A model generated the notes under the pieces. The model had not been told where the DNA came from. It saw only the letters and a program-made list of their open reading frames with translations, and did no database searches. 64,000 nucleotides of DNA. Origin: Solilutibacter pythonis. GTDB taxonomy: Bacteria > Pseudomonadota > Gammaproteobacteria > Xanthomonadales > Xanthomonadaceae. Shown here piece by piece: positions 46,747 to 55,498 of this stretch. The DNA lies in assembly GCF_003697345.1 (NCBI RefSeq), contig NZ_RFLY01000012.1:28622-92621 (forward strand), given 5' to 3'. The position numbers and the translations under genes are program-made. Within the stretch, counting starts at the first letter, position 1, and every line of letters starts with the position of its first letter.

Positions 46747-47592
46747 TCAGGCCGTGGCCGGCAGCCAGAGCAGCAACGCCAGGCCCAGCAGCAGCCGATA
46801 CACCGCGAAGGCGGTGAAGCGATGGCTCTGGATGTAGCGCAGCAGCCATTTGACCGCAACGAAGGCGGTGATCATCGAGGTGACGAAGGCCACCGCCAGT
46901 GCGCTCCAGTCTTCGTTCGCTGCCTGGCCGCCGCGCAACATGTCGATCAGCTCGTAGCCCGTGGCGGCGAACATGGTGGGAATGCCGACCAGGAAGGCGA
47001 ATTCCGTTGCCGCCGCGCGCGAAGTGGTGCCGGCCAGCAATGCGACGAAGATGGTGGCCGCGCTGCGCGAAGTGCCGGGAAAGACGCCCGCCACTATCTG
47101 CGCGATGCCGACCAGCACCGCCGTCAGCCACGAAACATGGCTGCGTTCGCCGATGGTCGCCGCGCGCCGAGCCGCCAGTTGTTCGGCGAGCACCATCCAA
47201 AACGCACCGATGATCAGCACCCAGGCGATTGGTTGCACGGTATCCGGCAGCTCCCAGCCGAGCTTCTTGACCAGCAATCCGCCGGCCGCGGTGACGCCGA
47301 AGGCGAGGCCGAGCTTCAGTAGGTAATCGCGCGCGCCGATCACCGTGGCGGACTCTCCCCGCTCACCCGCTGGCGGGCGGCCAAAGAATGCGAGCGCCAA
47401 CGCCACCAGCTTGCGCCAATAGATGAACACCACCGCGAGGATCGCCCCGGCCTGGATGGCGATGTTGAACAGGTCGCTACGCGCGCCCAGCCAATGCTGG
47501 GCGATCAACAGATGCCCCGTACTGGAAATGGGGAGGAATTCGGTGATGCCTTCGATGATGCCAAGCAGGAGTGCGGCAAGGAGGTCGGACAT
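46747..47592 (-). CDS. uppP: Undecaprenyl-diphosphatase
   Basis: The 281-residue integral membrane phosphatase recycles undecaprenyl diphosphate to the lipid carrier used for peptidoglycan and other envelope polymers. It has both conserved blocks: GIIEGITEFLPISSTGHL (residues 11-28) and GVFPGTSRSAATI (catalytic Arg/His region, about 178-190), with about eight hydrophobic helices. UppP/BacA also confers bacitracin tolerance. The start at 47592 is the usual MSDLL-type start. It is divergent from glnA, with the NtrC/sigma-54 control region between them. Confidence 0.95.
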   Translation of the reverse strand: MSDLLAALLLGIIEGITEFLPISSTGHLLIAQHWLGARSDLFNIAIQAGAILAVVFIYWRKLVALALAFFGRPPAGERGESATVIGARDYLLKLGLAFGVTAAGGLLVKKLGWELPDTVQPIAWVLIIGAFWMVLAEQLAARRAATIGERSHVSWLTAVLVGIAQIVAGVFPGTSRSAATIFVALLAGTTSRAAATEFAFLVGIPTMFAATGYELIDMLRGGQAANEDWSALAVAFVTSMITAFVAVKWLLRYIQSHRFTAFAVYRLLLGLALLLWLPATA

Positions 47593-47700
47593 GGAGGGGG
47601 CCGGAAGAGGAGGGCGGTGGCGCGCGCCAAGCCTAGCAGTTGCCGGTGGTGGTCGTGGTGCTGAGGGTTTTCACTATTTTCATGCATATTGAAAATATAT

Positions 47701-47717
47701 TGCACCAAATTAGTGCT
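47701..47717 (+). promoter_or_regulatory. NtrC-type binding site upstream of glnA
   Basis: TGCACCAAATTAGTGCT matches the NtrC palindrome TGCACCA-N3-TGGTGCA at about 14 of 17 positions. It is centred about 97 bases upstream of the predicted sigma-54 start, in the usual enhancer range. Confidence 0.72.
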
Positions 47718-47778
47718 TATTGAGTTGCGTACGGATTATTTATTCCTTCAAAAACAACTGGTTATGGGTTTCAAAAGG

Positions 47779-47795
47779 TTGGCATGCCATTTGCT
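47779..47795 (+). promoter_or_regulatory. Sigma-54 (-24/-12) promoter of glnA
   Basis: TTGGCATGCCATTTGCT carries GG and GC separated by exactly 10 bases (consensus TGGCAC-N5-TTGCW). The predicted start near 47806 gives a 42-base leader to the glnA ATG. Together with the NtrC site this indicates nitrogen-limitation control. Confidence 0.85.
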
Positions 47796-47847
47796 CTCAA
47801 CTTGGAGGGCGAGCGTCCACCCCACTTCCACCACCGAGGCCCGAACC

Positions 47848-49257
47848 ATGTCCATCGAAAATGTCGAAAAACTCATCAAGGATCACAAGGTCGAATTCGT
47901 CGACCTGCGCTTCGCCGATATGCGCGGTGTGCAGCATCACGTCACCTTCCCGGCTTCGATTGTCGATGAATCCCTGTTCGAGGACGGGCGCATGTTCGAT
48001 GGCAGTTCGATCAGCGGCTGGCGCGGCATTCAGAATTCCGACATGGTGCTGCTGCCCGATGCTTCCACCGCCTTCCTGGACCCGTTCACCGCCGATCCGA
48101 CCGTCGTCCTGACCTGCGACATCCTCGACCCCACCACCATGCAGGCCTATAACCGCGATCCGCGCGGCGTGGCCAAGCGCGCCGAGGCGTATCTGAAGGC
48201 CAGCGGGATTGCCGACGCGGCGTTCTTCGGCCCGGAGCCGGAGTTCTTCATTTTCGATTCGGTGCGTTTCGCCAACGACATGGGGCACGTCTTCTACCAG
48301 GTCGATTCAGAGGAAGCATCGTGGAACTCGAGCCGCGACTACGCCCACGGCAACAGCGGCTATCGGCCGATGGTGAAGGGCGGCTATTTTCCGGTCGCGC
48401 CGCTGGATTCGCTGCACGACATCCGGGCGGAGATGTGCAAGACGTTGCAGCAGGTCGGGCTGGAAGTGGAAGTACACCACCATGAGGTGGCCAATGCCGG
48501 CCAGTGCGAGATCGGCGTGCGCTTCGATACCCTGACCAAGAAGGCCGACGACCTGCTGACGCTGAAGTACATCGTCAAGAACGTCGCCCATCGCTACGGC
48601 AAGACCGCTACCTTCATGCCGAAGCCCATCGTCGGCGACAACGGCAGCGGCATGCATGTGCACCAGTCGCTGGCCAAGGGCGGGCAAAATCTGTTCTCCG
48701 GCGATGGCTACGGTGGCCTGAGCCAGATGGCGCTGTGGTACATCGGCGGCATCTTCAAGCATGCGCGCGCGATCAACGCCTTCAGCAACAGCACCACCAA
48801 CAGCTACAAGCGCCTGGTGCCCGGTTTCGAGGCGCCGGTGATGCTGGCTTATTCGGCCTCCAACCGTTCGGCCTCCTGCCGTATCCCTTACGTGTCGAAC
48901 CCGAAGGCGCGCCGCATCGAGATGCGCTTCCCCGACCCGATGAACACCGGCTACCTCACTTTCGCCGCGTTGATGATGGCGGGCCTGGACGGCATCAGGA
49001 ATCAGATCGACCCGGGTGGCCCCAGCGACAAGGATCTCTACGACCTGCCGCCGGAGGAGGAAAAGAACATCCCCACCGTCTGCCACTCGCTGGATCAGGC
49101 ATTGGAGGCGCTGGACAAGGACCGAGAATTCCTGAAAGCCGGCGGCGTGTTCAGCGATGATTTCATCGACGGCTACATCGCGCTGAAGATGCGCGAAGTC
49201 ACCAGCTTCCGCGCGGCCACGCATCCGCTGGAATACCAGATGTACTACACCATCTGA
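47848..49257 (+). CDS. glnA: Type I glutamine synthetase
   Basis: The 469-residue cytoplasmic enzyme makes glutamine from glutamate, ammonia and ATP. It has the dodecameric GSI-beta pattern: [12 protein letters not shown], the metal-binding [44 protein letters not shown] and the adenylylation site KDLYDLPP (Tyr398), so activity is probably controlled by GlnE. The frame is open upstream to 47689, but the conserved start [16 protein letters not shown] begins at 47848 with GAGG upstream. Expression is predicted to depend on NtrC and sigma-54. Confidence 0.96.
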   Translation: MSIENVEKLIKDHKVEFVDLRFADMRGVQHHVTFPASIVDESLFEDGRMFDGSSISGWRGIQNSDMVLLPDASTAFLDPFTADPTVVLTCDILDPTTMQAYNRDPRGVAKRAEAYLKASGIADAAFFGPEPEFFIFDSVRFANDMGHVFYQVDSEEASWNSSRDYAHGNSGYRPMVKGGYFPVAPLDSLHDIRAEMCKTLQQVGLEVEVHHHEVANAGQCEIGVRFDTLTKKADDLLTLKYIVKNVAHRYGKTATFMPKPIVGDNGSGMHVHQSLAKGGQNLFSGDGYGGLSQMALWYIGGIFKHARAINAFSNSTTNSYKRLVPGFEAPVMLAYSASNRSASCRIPYVSNPKARRIEMRFPDPMNTGYLTFAALMMAGLDGIRNQIDPGGPSDKDLYDLPPEEEKNIPTVCHSLDQALEALDKDREFLKAGGVFSDDFIDGYIALKMREVTSFRAATHPLEYQMYYTI

Positions 49258-49441
49258 GGAAAGGCGCACGGCGGATTCCGCGGGGGGTGGTGGAGCGGGA
49301 CATGGCCCGTTCCGATCGCCTCTCGGGAGTCCGCCTTCGTCCGATGCCTGGTCTTGCTAAATCAGCAGGCGATCGTAGTAATATCGATAAAGGGGGGATG
49401 TCGTACGGTCGAATCCAATAAAAGGTAGGGGAAATCAGTCC

Positions 49442-50206
49442 ATGAGAATTTTGCGCGGTGATGTTGCCTTTCGTACATGTGTGTTGATGGTTGGGGCGCT
49501 TCTGCCCGCCGGCTGGGCGGCGGCGCAGGCCAAAACCACGGGTAGCGCATCCATCGTCAGCGATTACGCGTTTCGCGGGGTGTCGCAAAGCAACCTAAAA
49601 CCCGCGTTTCAGGTGGGCATGGAGCATCAGGCTGGCAACGGGATATACGTGGGCACCTGGGGGAGCAATATCAGCTGGCTGTCCGACCTCTCCACCGCCG
49701 CGGCGCCGATATCGAGCAGCCTGGAGGTGGATGTCTATGGCGGCCATCGCGGGAATCTTTCCCGGGCGTGGAGTTATGAGGTAGGGCTTTCGTACTACGG
49801 ATTTCCGGGCAATTATCCCGCCGGCTTCAAAAGAGCCGACACGATTGCCTTGCACGGCGGCCTGGATTTTGCCGCGACCCCGGATTTCACCGTTGGGGCG
49901 GAATACAAATATTCGCATGCGCTAGCGGTGGGGTGGTCGGGCACGGGCTATCTCGAGTTGTCCGCGAGCTGGCGGTTCCGGCCCGGCTGGACGCTGGATG
50001 CGCATGCCGGAAAGCAGTGGATCAAGCGCAAGCGCGAATACCAGTACAGCGACTGGAAGCTCGGTGTGACACGCCGTTTTGAAAATGGATTCCTGCTTGG
50101 TCTGGCCTATGTGGGTACCAATGCCAATGCCGTGCTTTACACGAATGCCTTTGGAAGGAATATCGCGAAAGATCGCCTGGTGATGAAGATCGGCAAGGAG
50201 TTCTGA
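49442..50206 (+). CDS. TorF-family putative porin
   Basis: The 254-residue product has a signal peptide ending near WAAAQAK. A beta-barrel-like mature part starts GSASIVSDYAFRGVSQSN, the family signature (gcw_chp type). Further typical stretches are SSLEVDVYGGHRG, SYEVGLSYYGFPG and LELSASWRF. Members are predicted outer membrane proteins of unknown cargo, often next to glnA, glnK and amtB. The site here, 184 bases after glnA, suits a nitrogen-related role, which remains inference. AGGTAGGGG precedes the ATG. Confidence 0.87.
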   Translation: MRILRGDVAFRTCVLMVGALLPAGWAAAQAKTTGSASIVSDYAFRGVSQSNLKPAFQVGMEHQAGNGIYVGTWGSNISWLSDLSTAAAPISSSLEVDVYGGHRGNLSRAWSYEVGLSYYGFPGNYPAGFKRADTIALHGGLDFAATPDFTVGAEYKYSHALAVGWSGTGYLELSASWRFRPGWTLDAHAGKQWIKRKREYQYSDWKLGVTRRFENGFLLGLAYVGTNANAVLYTNAFGRNIAKDRLVMKIGKEF

Positions 50207-50237
50207 GGCTCGGCCTCACCCGGTCGTCTTGAACAAG

Positions 50238-50270
50238 GGCGATGGCGGTGGTTTCATCACCGCCATCGCC
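50238..50270. terminator. Strong hairpin terminator after the TorF-type gene
   Basis: GGCGATGGCGGTG, loop GTTTCAT, CACCGCCATCGCC form a perfect 13-bp stem 31 bases after the stop, followed by TGTTCG. It could also end transcripts coming from the opposite strand. Confidence 0.68.
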
Positions 50271-50414
50271 TGTTCGTCGAAGGACGATGAAGCGCGTGCG
50301 CCCCTCATCGTTCCGGGCGGCATGGAACAATTGCGATAAGCGCATCGCACAGCTTCATGCCACGGGTGCGCAAAACCCGGTGCCGGCCCGAATGAGCGCC
50401 TTCGATCCGAATGC

Positions 50415-51446
50415 TCAGCGACTGGTTTCTTGCCGCAACGTTTCGGAAATTTCCCTTAGTTTTCGCATGTTTCCGTCGTCTCTGGGCCACCCGGAAAAGT
50501 GCTTTTTCACCACGCCATCCACCAGCAGGTAGAAGCTGGGAGTGGCCCGTTCGTCGAACATCGGCCAGTCGGACTTGAATTTGGTGACGAATACCTGGGT
50601 GGCGGGGTGCGCTTGGTTCCAGGCCAGGATTTCCTTGAGGTAGAGATTTCCATCCTGCGGTGTTATCCACAGGACGCGCCCAAGCGATTGGGAGACGAGT
50701 GGGTCCTTGGCCGCCGCCTCCATGGCGGCCCTGGAAAACGCGCATTGCGGGTGCGACACCACTACCAGCGTTGGCTGTCCATCGAGCGGCGCTTCGATTT
50801 CTTTCAGGCGGCTGCCCGCCTCCACGGAGTAGAGGGCAAGTTTGGCGGACGGACGCGCCTCGACCGTGGGCGGCGGGGCAACGTTCAACCCTGGATGTTT
50901 GTCCAGATACTGGCGGGCATCGTCGAAACGCCTCGTGCGGATCATCGATTCGTACAATACCCCCCGTTGCTGGTTGTCGATGCGCCCCCTTTTCTCCATT
51001 TCGTCGCCGATGGCGTGAAGCCGCGCGGAGAACCCCGGTTTCAATCCGTAGAAGAAAGCCATGTGCGCGGCTCGGAAATAATATTCGAGACCTTCATCGG
51101 CGATGTGGTCTCGAGGTGTTTTCTCAAAGTGCTCCCGGCCGAAGAATTTGTTGTATTCGTCTTCTATGGCCTGATGTCGTAGCGATTCGGGTTGGGAGAA
51201 TGTTTGTCGCTCTATGGAATGGAGCCGGTCGTATGCGTCCTCCGCCGATAATTGTTTGCCATTGCCCGCCACGGCATTCGCCGCGAGCAGGCTGGCCACA
51301 AGGATTAAAGTGGTCCGTGCTGTTCTTGTTGGCAGAAGGTGGGAGATGGAACTGGGAGTTCGCACTTGGTTGAATCTTGGTCTCAGCAATTGCTGCGGAT
51401 GCAGATGGTGTTGGTGTTGTAACCACACGTCGCTCTGGATTCGCAT
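50415..51446 (-). CDS. Exported thioredoxin-fold protein
   Basis: The 343-residue product has a leader whose hydrophobic core (TTLILVASLLAANAVA) lies about 45 residues in, so the true start may be the internal GTG in VRTPSS rather than the ATG at 51446. A helical middle region follows. The C-terminal domain (about 220-343) has a thioredoxin fold with the single-Cys site HPQCAFSR, in which the second active-site Cys is replaced by Ser. The cis-proline position is ATPSFYLLVDG. It is probably periplasmic and has lost disulphide oxidase chemistry, or uses the Cys in another way. It forms a likely operon with the small exported protein just upstream. Confidence 0.72.
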   Translation of the reverse strand: MRIQSDVWLQHQHHLHPQQLLRPRFNQVRTPSSISHLLPTRTARTTLILVASLLAANAVAGNGKQLSAEDAYDRLHSIERQTFSQPESLRHQAIEDEYNKFFGREHFEKTPRDHIADEGLEYYFRAAHMAFFYGLKPGFSARLHAIGDEMEKRGRIDNQQRGVLYESMIRTRRFDDARQYLDKHPGLNVAPPPTVEARPSAKLALYSVEAGSRLKEIEAPLDGQPTLVVVSHPQCAFSRAAMEAAAKDPLVSQSLGRVLWITPQDGNLYLKEILAWNQAHPATQVFVTKFKSDWPMFDERATPSFYLLVDGVVKKHFSGWPRDDGNMRKLREISETLRQETSR

Positions 51447-51499
51447 TTGAAATCGGGATGGTCGATGACTGGATTGGGCGATCCGCCGCCACTGGTGGA

Positions 51500-51916
51500 T
51501 TATTCGGATATGGCCGCATCCCGTTCATTCACTATGCGCAGATTGGGGATGGGTCCCGTCGAGCGCTGGGCGCCGAACAGGCTCAACACTTCATATGCTT
51601 GCGCCGCCGTCAATTCCGCCCTTAAATCCCAATAATCGAAGCTTGCCAATCCCCGTTCCGTGAAAACCAGGCTTTTTATGAATCTTTTCCTGGCGCTTTC
51701 GGATAAATAAGAAAGTGGGCGGGCATTCCCTTTTCCTGAAGCTATATATTGGCGTAATTCGGGTTCGGATTTTATTGGCGCCGCGTTATGGGCGATTTGC
51801 CGTTCCAGAAGCTCCTTGTCGAGTGCTTCATCGGTTGCGCTGTCCTGGGCGCGCGCTGGCAGGGCTGTGAATGAACCAATTGCGAAGAGCAAAAGTATTG
51901 GTGAGGTGGCCTTCAC
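51500..51916 (-). CDS. Small exported hypothetical protein
   Basis: The 138-residue product has a signal peptide (SPILLLFAIGSFTALPARA) and a mature helical region without a recognised family. The GTG at 51916 is preferred over the in-frame TTG at 51937 because CAGGGGA lies eight bases upstream. Its stop is 53 bases before the thioredoxin-like gene, so the two are probably co-transcribed and may act together in the periplasm. The upstream 165 bases are AT-rich with a short palindrome and no gene. Confidence 0.6.
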   Translation of the reverse strand: MKATSPILLLFAIGSFTALPARAQDSATDEALDKELLERQIAHNAAPIKSEPELRQYIASGKGNARPLSYLSESARKRFIKSLVFTERGLASFDYWDLRAELTAAQAYEVLSLFGAQRSTGPIPNLRIVNERDAAISE

Positions 51917-52100
51917 GGTGATTTCCCCTGGAATCAAACTGATTTACTGAAGACGGCAAGAGGGTCGTATCAAGGGGGTCGTTAACATCACGCATCTAAA
52001 TTGTTTAATTTTAATTAAATGCGGTTTCGGGATGGCCTTGCCGCCATGGATTTGGTGTAGCCCGGGTTGGTGAAGTCAGTACCGGGCAAGCCTTTCCCAT

Positions 52101-53528
52101 TCAGCGAACGCCGGTGCCGCCGCCCAGCGCCAGATACAGGTTGGCGGCGGTTTGCAGGGTGTTGAAGCGCGCGTCGACCGCGGCGAATTCGGCTTGGCGC
52201 AGCGTCTCCTGGGCGTCCAGCCAGAAACGCAATGGGGCGGCGCCGGCGCGGTAGCGGGCTTCGTTCATGCGGGCGATGCGCCGGGCATTCGTCACGGCTT
52301 CGTCCTGTAATTTCAGTTGTTGCCGTTGTGTGTCGAGCGCGTTCAAGGCGCTTTCCACTTCGGACAGGGCGCGGTAGACCGACTGCCGGTAGCCGAGCAC
52401 GGCGATTTCGTATTCGTTGCGGGCGATCCTGGGTTGCCGGATCAGTTCGCCGACATTGAGGAAAGGCAGCGAAAGGCCGACACCGAGACTTCGCGTGGGA
52501 TTGGCGAGGATGTCCTTGAGCGCTGCGCCGCCGGTGCCGAGCGTGCCGCTCAGCGATATTCCGGGCAGGAAGTTCTTGCGGGCGATGCGCACGTTGAGCA
52601 GGCTGGCTTCGAGCCGTGTCTGGGCGGCGCGCAGGTCGGGGCGGTGGGTCAGCACGTCGGCGGGGATGCCGGCGGGGATCGGGGGGGCGGTGGCTTGCAG
52701 TGCCTGCGAGAGGTCGATTGCCAGCCCATCGGGCAATTGCGGCGGGGGCAGGTCGAACAGCAGGGAGAAGGTGTTGCGCGCTTCCTGTATCTGCTGTTGC
52801 AGTTGCAGTTTCTGCGACTGCTGGTTTTGCAGCGATTGTTCGGCCTGGGCGAGTTCCAGGCCGGAAATCGCTCCGGCGCGGTATTGCACGCGGGTGAGCT
52901 GGAAGATGCGTTCGGTGGCAGCGAGGCTTTCCTCGGCGCGCGCGCGCCGGGCCTGGAGCAGGGCGATCTGCCAGTATTGCCGCGCGACGTTGCCACTCAG
53001 CGCCAGCGCCAGCGCTCTGCGGTCGTCCATGCTGGCTCGGGCTTCCCAGAGGGCGACTTTGCGCTGGTCGGACAGGCGTCCCCACAGGTCGAGTTCCCAG
53101 CTCACGCCGAGGGAGGCGCCGTAGTTGCGCTGCCAGGTGGGGGCCGGCGCGCCGGGCTGGGCCGCGCCCTTCGACGCGCCGGCGTTGGCGCTGGCGGAGG
53201 GGGTGGGATAGAGCGCCTGGGTCGCCGCGCCGGCGCGCAACTGCGCATTGCGGATGCGCCAGGCGGCGGCGCCGAGTTCGGTGTTGCGCAGGAGCGCGGA
53301 TTCGATCATGCGCTCAAGCACGGGATCGCCGAAGCCCCGCCACCAGATCTGATCGGTGGCGACGGCCAGCGGCGTCGCCGCGGCGGTGCTGGCTTGCCAG
53401 TGCGGCGGCAATGGCGGCGCATCGGCGCGCGGCCCGGTTTGGCAGGCGGTCAGTGCCGCGGCCAGAAGCAGCGGAAGCGGGAGGCGGCGGAACCGGGGGG
53501 CGGTCGGGATCATGAGGTCGTGTTTCAT
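52101..53528 (-). CDS. Outer membrane factor of a tripartite efflux system (NodT/OprM-like)
   Basis: The 475-residue TolC-superfamily lipoprotein has lipobox LTAC. It has the NodT pattern: WWRGFGDPVLERMIESAL, two outer-membrane-efflux repeats (SWELDLWGRLSDQRK; LPFLNVGELIRQPRI), and the ending FNTLQTAANLYLALGGG. It is coupled to macB by ATGA overlap, and macA precedes macB, so this is a dedicated outer channel for MacAB. It may also serve HlyB/HlyD, which lacks an adjacent TolC; that is inference. Confidence 0.91.
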   Translation of the reverse strand: MKHDLMIPTAPRFRRLPLPLLLAAALTACQTGPRADAPPLPPHWQASTAAATPLAVATDQIWWRGFGDPVLERMIESALLRNTELGAAAWRIRNAQLRAGAATQALYPTPSASANAGASKGAAQPGAPAPTWQRNYGASLGVSWELDLWGRLSDQRKVALWEARASMDDRRALALALSGNVARQYWQIALLQARRARAEESLAATERIFQLTRVQYRAGAISGLELAQAEQSLQNQQSQKLQLQQQIQEARNTFSLLFDLPPPQLPDGLAIDLSQALQATAPPIPAGIPADVLTHRPDLRAAQTRLEASLLNVRIARKNFLPGISLSGTLGTGGAALKDILANPTRSLGVGLSLPFLNVGELIRQPRIARNEYEIAVLGYRQSVYRALSEVESALNALDTQRQQLKLQDEAVTNARRIARMNEARYRAGAAPLRFWLDAQETLRQAEFAAVDARFNTLQTAANLYLALGGGTGVR

Positions 53529-55498
53529 TCGCGCGCCAATGCTTCGACGGGATTGAGGCGGGCGGCGTTGCGGGCGGGAAGGTAGCCGAAGACGGCGCCG
53601 ATCAGGCTGGAGCAGGCGACCGCGACGAGTATCGCCGATGGCGAGAACACCATCGCGAACTGCTTGAAAAACAGCGAGAACAGCGCGCCGATGCCGAATG
53701 CCAGCGCGATGCCCAGCAGGCCGCCGACGAGGCAGACCGAGATCGCCTCGATCAGGAACTGGCGCAGGATGTCGCCCTGCCGCGCGCCCACGGCCATCCG
53801 CACGCCGATTTCCTGGGTGCGCTCGGTGACTGACACCAGCATGATGTTCATCACGCCGATGCCGCCGACCACCAGCGAGATCAGTGCGATGGAGGAGATG
53901 AGCAGCGTCATCGTCGCCATGGTCTTTTCGACCATTTCGCGCAGTTTTTCGCTGTTCTGCGTGTAGAAGTCCTGGCGTCCGTGGCGAATGGTCAGGGTGC
54001 GCTGCACGTCGCGTTCGACTTCCTTGGGCACGGCGTCGGGCTTGAGCGCCGCCACGATGCTGGCGATGTTGTGACTGCCGCTGATGCGGGCCATGACGGT
54101 GGTGTAGGGCAGCCAGATGTTGAGGGCGCGATCGCCGCCGAAGGGGCTTTCCGATTTGCCGGTGACGCCGACCACGCGCACCGGCGTGCTGCCGAGCATC
54201 AAGGTCTGGCCGATCACGTCGGGGCGGTTGCCGAACAGCGCCTTGTGGGCGTTGGCGTCGATCACGGCGTCCTGGGCGATGGCCCGTACACTGGCGGCGC
54301 CGAACCATTGGCCGCGCGCCAGCGTGAGCGCGCGGGTTGGCGGGTAGTCCGCGCCGACCCCGGAGACGGAGACGGTTTTCTCGCGGTTCTCCACCCTTGC
54401 GGTTTGGTTGGTCTGGACGATGGGTGAGCTTGCCAGCACGCCGGGCAGGGTGGCCAGCGCCTCGGCGTCGGCGGGCACCAGCGTGCGGATGCTGTCGGCC
54501 TTGCGGTCGCCGGGGCCGCTGCCGGGATGGACCTCGATGGTGTTGGCGCCGGCGGTGTTGAGGTCGGCCAGTATCCGGTCCTTGGAGCCGGTGCCGAGCG
54601 CCACCACCACGATCACCGAGGCGATGCCGATGATGATGCCGAGCATGGTCAGGAAGGTGCGCAGGCGGTTGCCGACCATCGAGCGCAATCCCATCTGCAT
54701 GGCTTCGGAAAAACGCGACAGCCGCACCGCCAGCGATGCGCTTCCCGGCGCGCGCGCCGGTGGCGCATGCGCGCGCGCGTTGTCGATGCCCCGCGTATCC
54801 GGGCCGTCGTCGGCGACGATGCGCCCATCGTGGATGCGGATCACCCGGTGCGCCTGGGCGGCGACCTCGGCATCGTGGGTGACCAGGATGATGGTGTGGC
54901 CGGCATCGTTGAGTTCGCGCAGGATCGCCATCACCTCGATGCCGCTTTGGCTATCGAGTGCGCCGGTGGGTTCGTCGGCCAGCAGTATCTGGCCGCCGTT
55001 CATCAGCGAGCGGGCGATGCTGACGCGCTGCTGCTGGCCGCCGGAGAGTTGGCCGGGGCGATGTTGGGTGCGTTCGCCCAGGCCCAGGCGTTGCAGCAGT
55101 TGCCGCGCCCGCTCGGCGCGTTGCGCGGGCGGAGTGTCGGCGTAGATGGCCGGAATCTCCACGTTGGCCTGTGCCGAGAGCGCGCGGATCAACTGGTAAC
55201 GCTGGAACACGAAACCGAAGTGTTCGCGCCGGAGCTCGGCCAGCGCATCGGGCGACATGTCGCGGGTTTCCTCGCCTTCGACGCGGTAGCTCCCGCGCGA
55301 GGGCTGGTCCAGGCAGCCGATGATGTTCATCAGCGTGGATTTGCCCGAGCCGGAAGGGCCCATGATGGCGACCATCTCGCCGCGCCGGATGGTCAGCTCG
55401 ACATCGCGCAGCACCGCGACCACGCCGTCCCCGGAGGGGTATTCGCGCACCACGCCGGAGAGATGCAGCAGCGGTGCGGCGGTGTCCATCGTGCTCAC
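53525..55498 (-). CDS. macB: MacB-type macrolide/peptide ABC transporter (ATPase-permease)
   Basis: The 657-residue protein has an N-terminal ABC ATPase (Walker A GPSGSGKST, signature LSGGQQQR, Walker B ILLADEPTGALDS) and a C-terminal permease with a large periplasmic domain and FtsX-like helices (EIGVRMAVGARQGDIL). The start could be GTG 55498, whose GTGA overlaps the macA stop, or ATG 55489. With MacA and an outer membrane factor it forms a mechanotransmission-type efflux pump for macrolides, toxins, haem or siderophores. The substrate here is unknown. Confidence 0.93.
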   Translation of the reverse strand: MSTMDTAAPLLHLSGVVREYPSGDGVVAVLRDVELTIRRGEMVAIMGPSGSGKSTLMNIIGCLDQPSRGSYRVEGEETRDMSPDALAELRREHFGFVFQRYQLIRALSAQANVEIPAIYADTPPAQRAERARQLLQRLGLGERTQHRPGQLSGGQQQRVSIARSLMNGGQILLADEPTGALDSQSGIEVMAILRELNDAGHTIILVTHDAEVAAQAHRVIRIHDGRIVADDGPDTRGIDNARAHAPPARAPGSASLAVRLSRFSEAMQMGLRSMVGNRLRTFLTMLGIIIGIASVIVVVALGTGSKDRILADLNTAGANTIEVHPGSGPGDRKADSIRTLVPADAEALATLPGVLASSPIVQTNQTARVENREKTVSVSGVGADYPPTRALTLARGQWFGAASVRAIAQDAVIDANAHKALFGNRPDVIGQTLMLGSTPVRVVGVTGKSESPFGGDRALNIWLPYTTVMARISGSHNIASIVAALKPDAVPKEVERDVQRTLTIRHGRQDFYTQNSEKLREMVEKTMATMTLLISSIALISLVVGGIGVMNIMLVSVTERTQEIGVRMAVGARQGDILRQFLIEAISVCLVGGLLGIALAFGIGALFSLFFKQFAMVFSPSAILVAVACSSLIGAVFGYLPARNAARLNPVEALARE

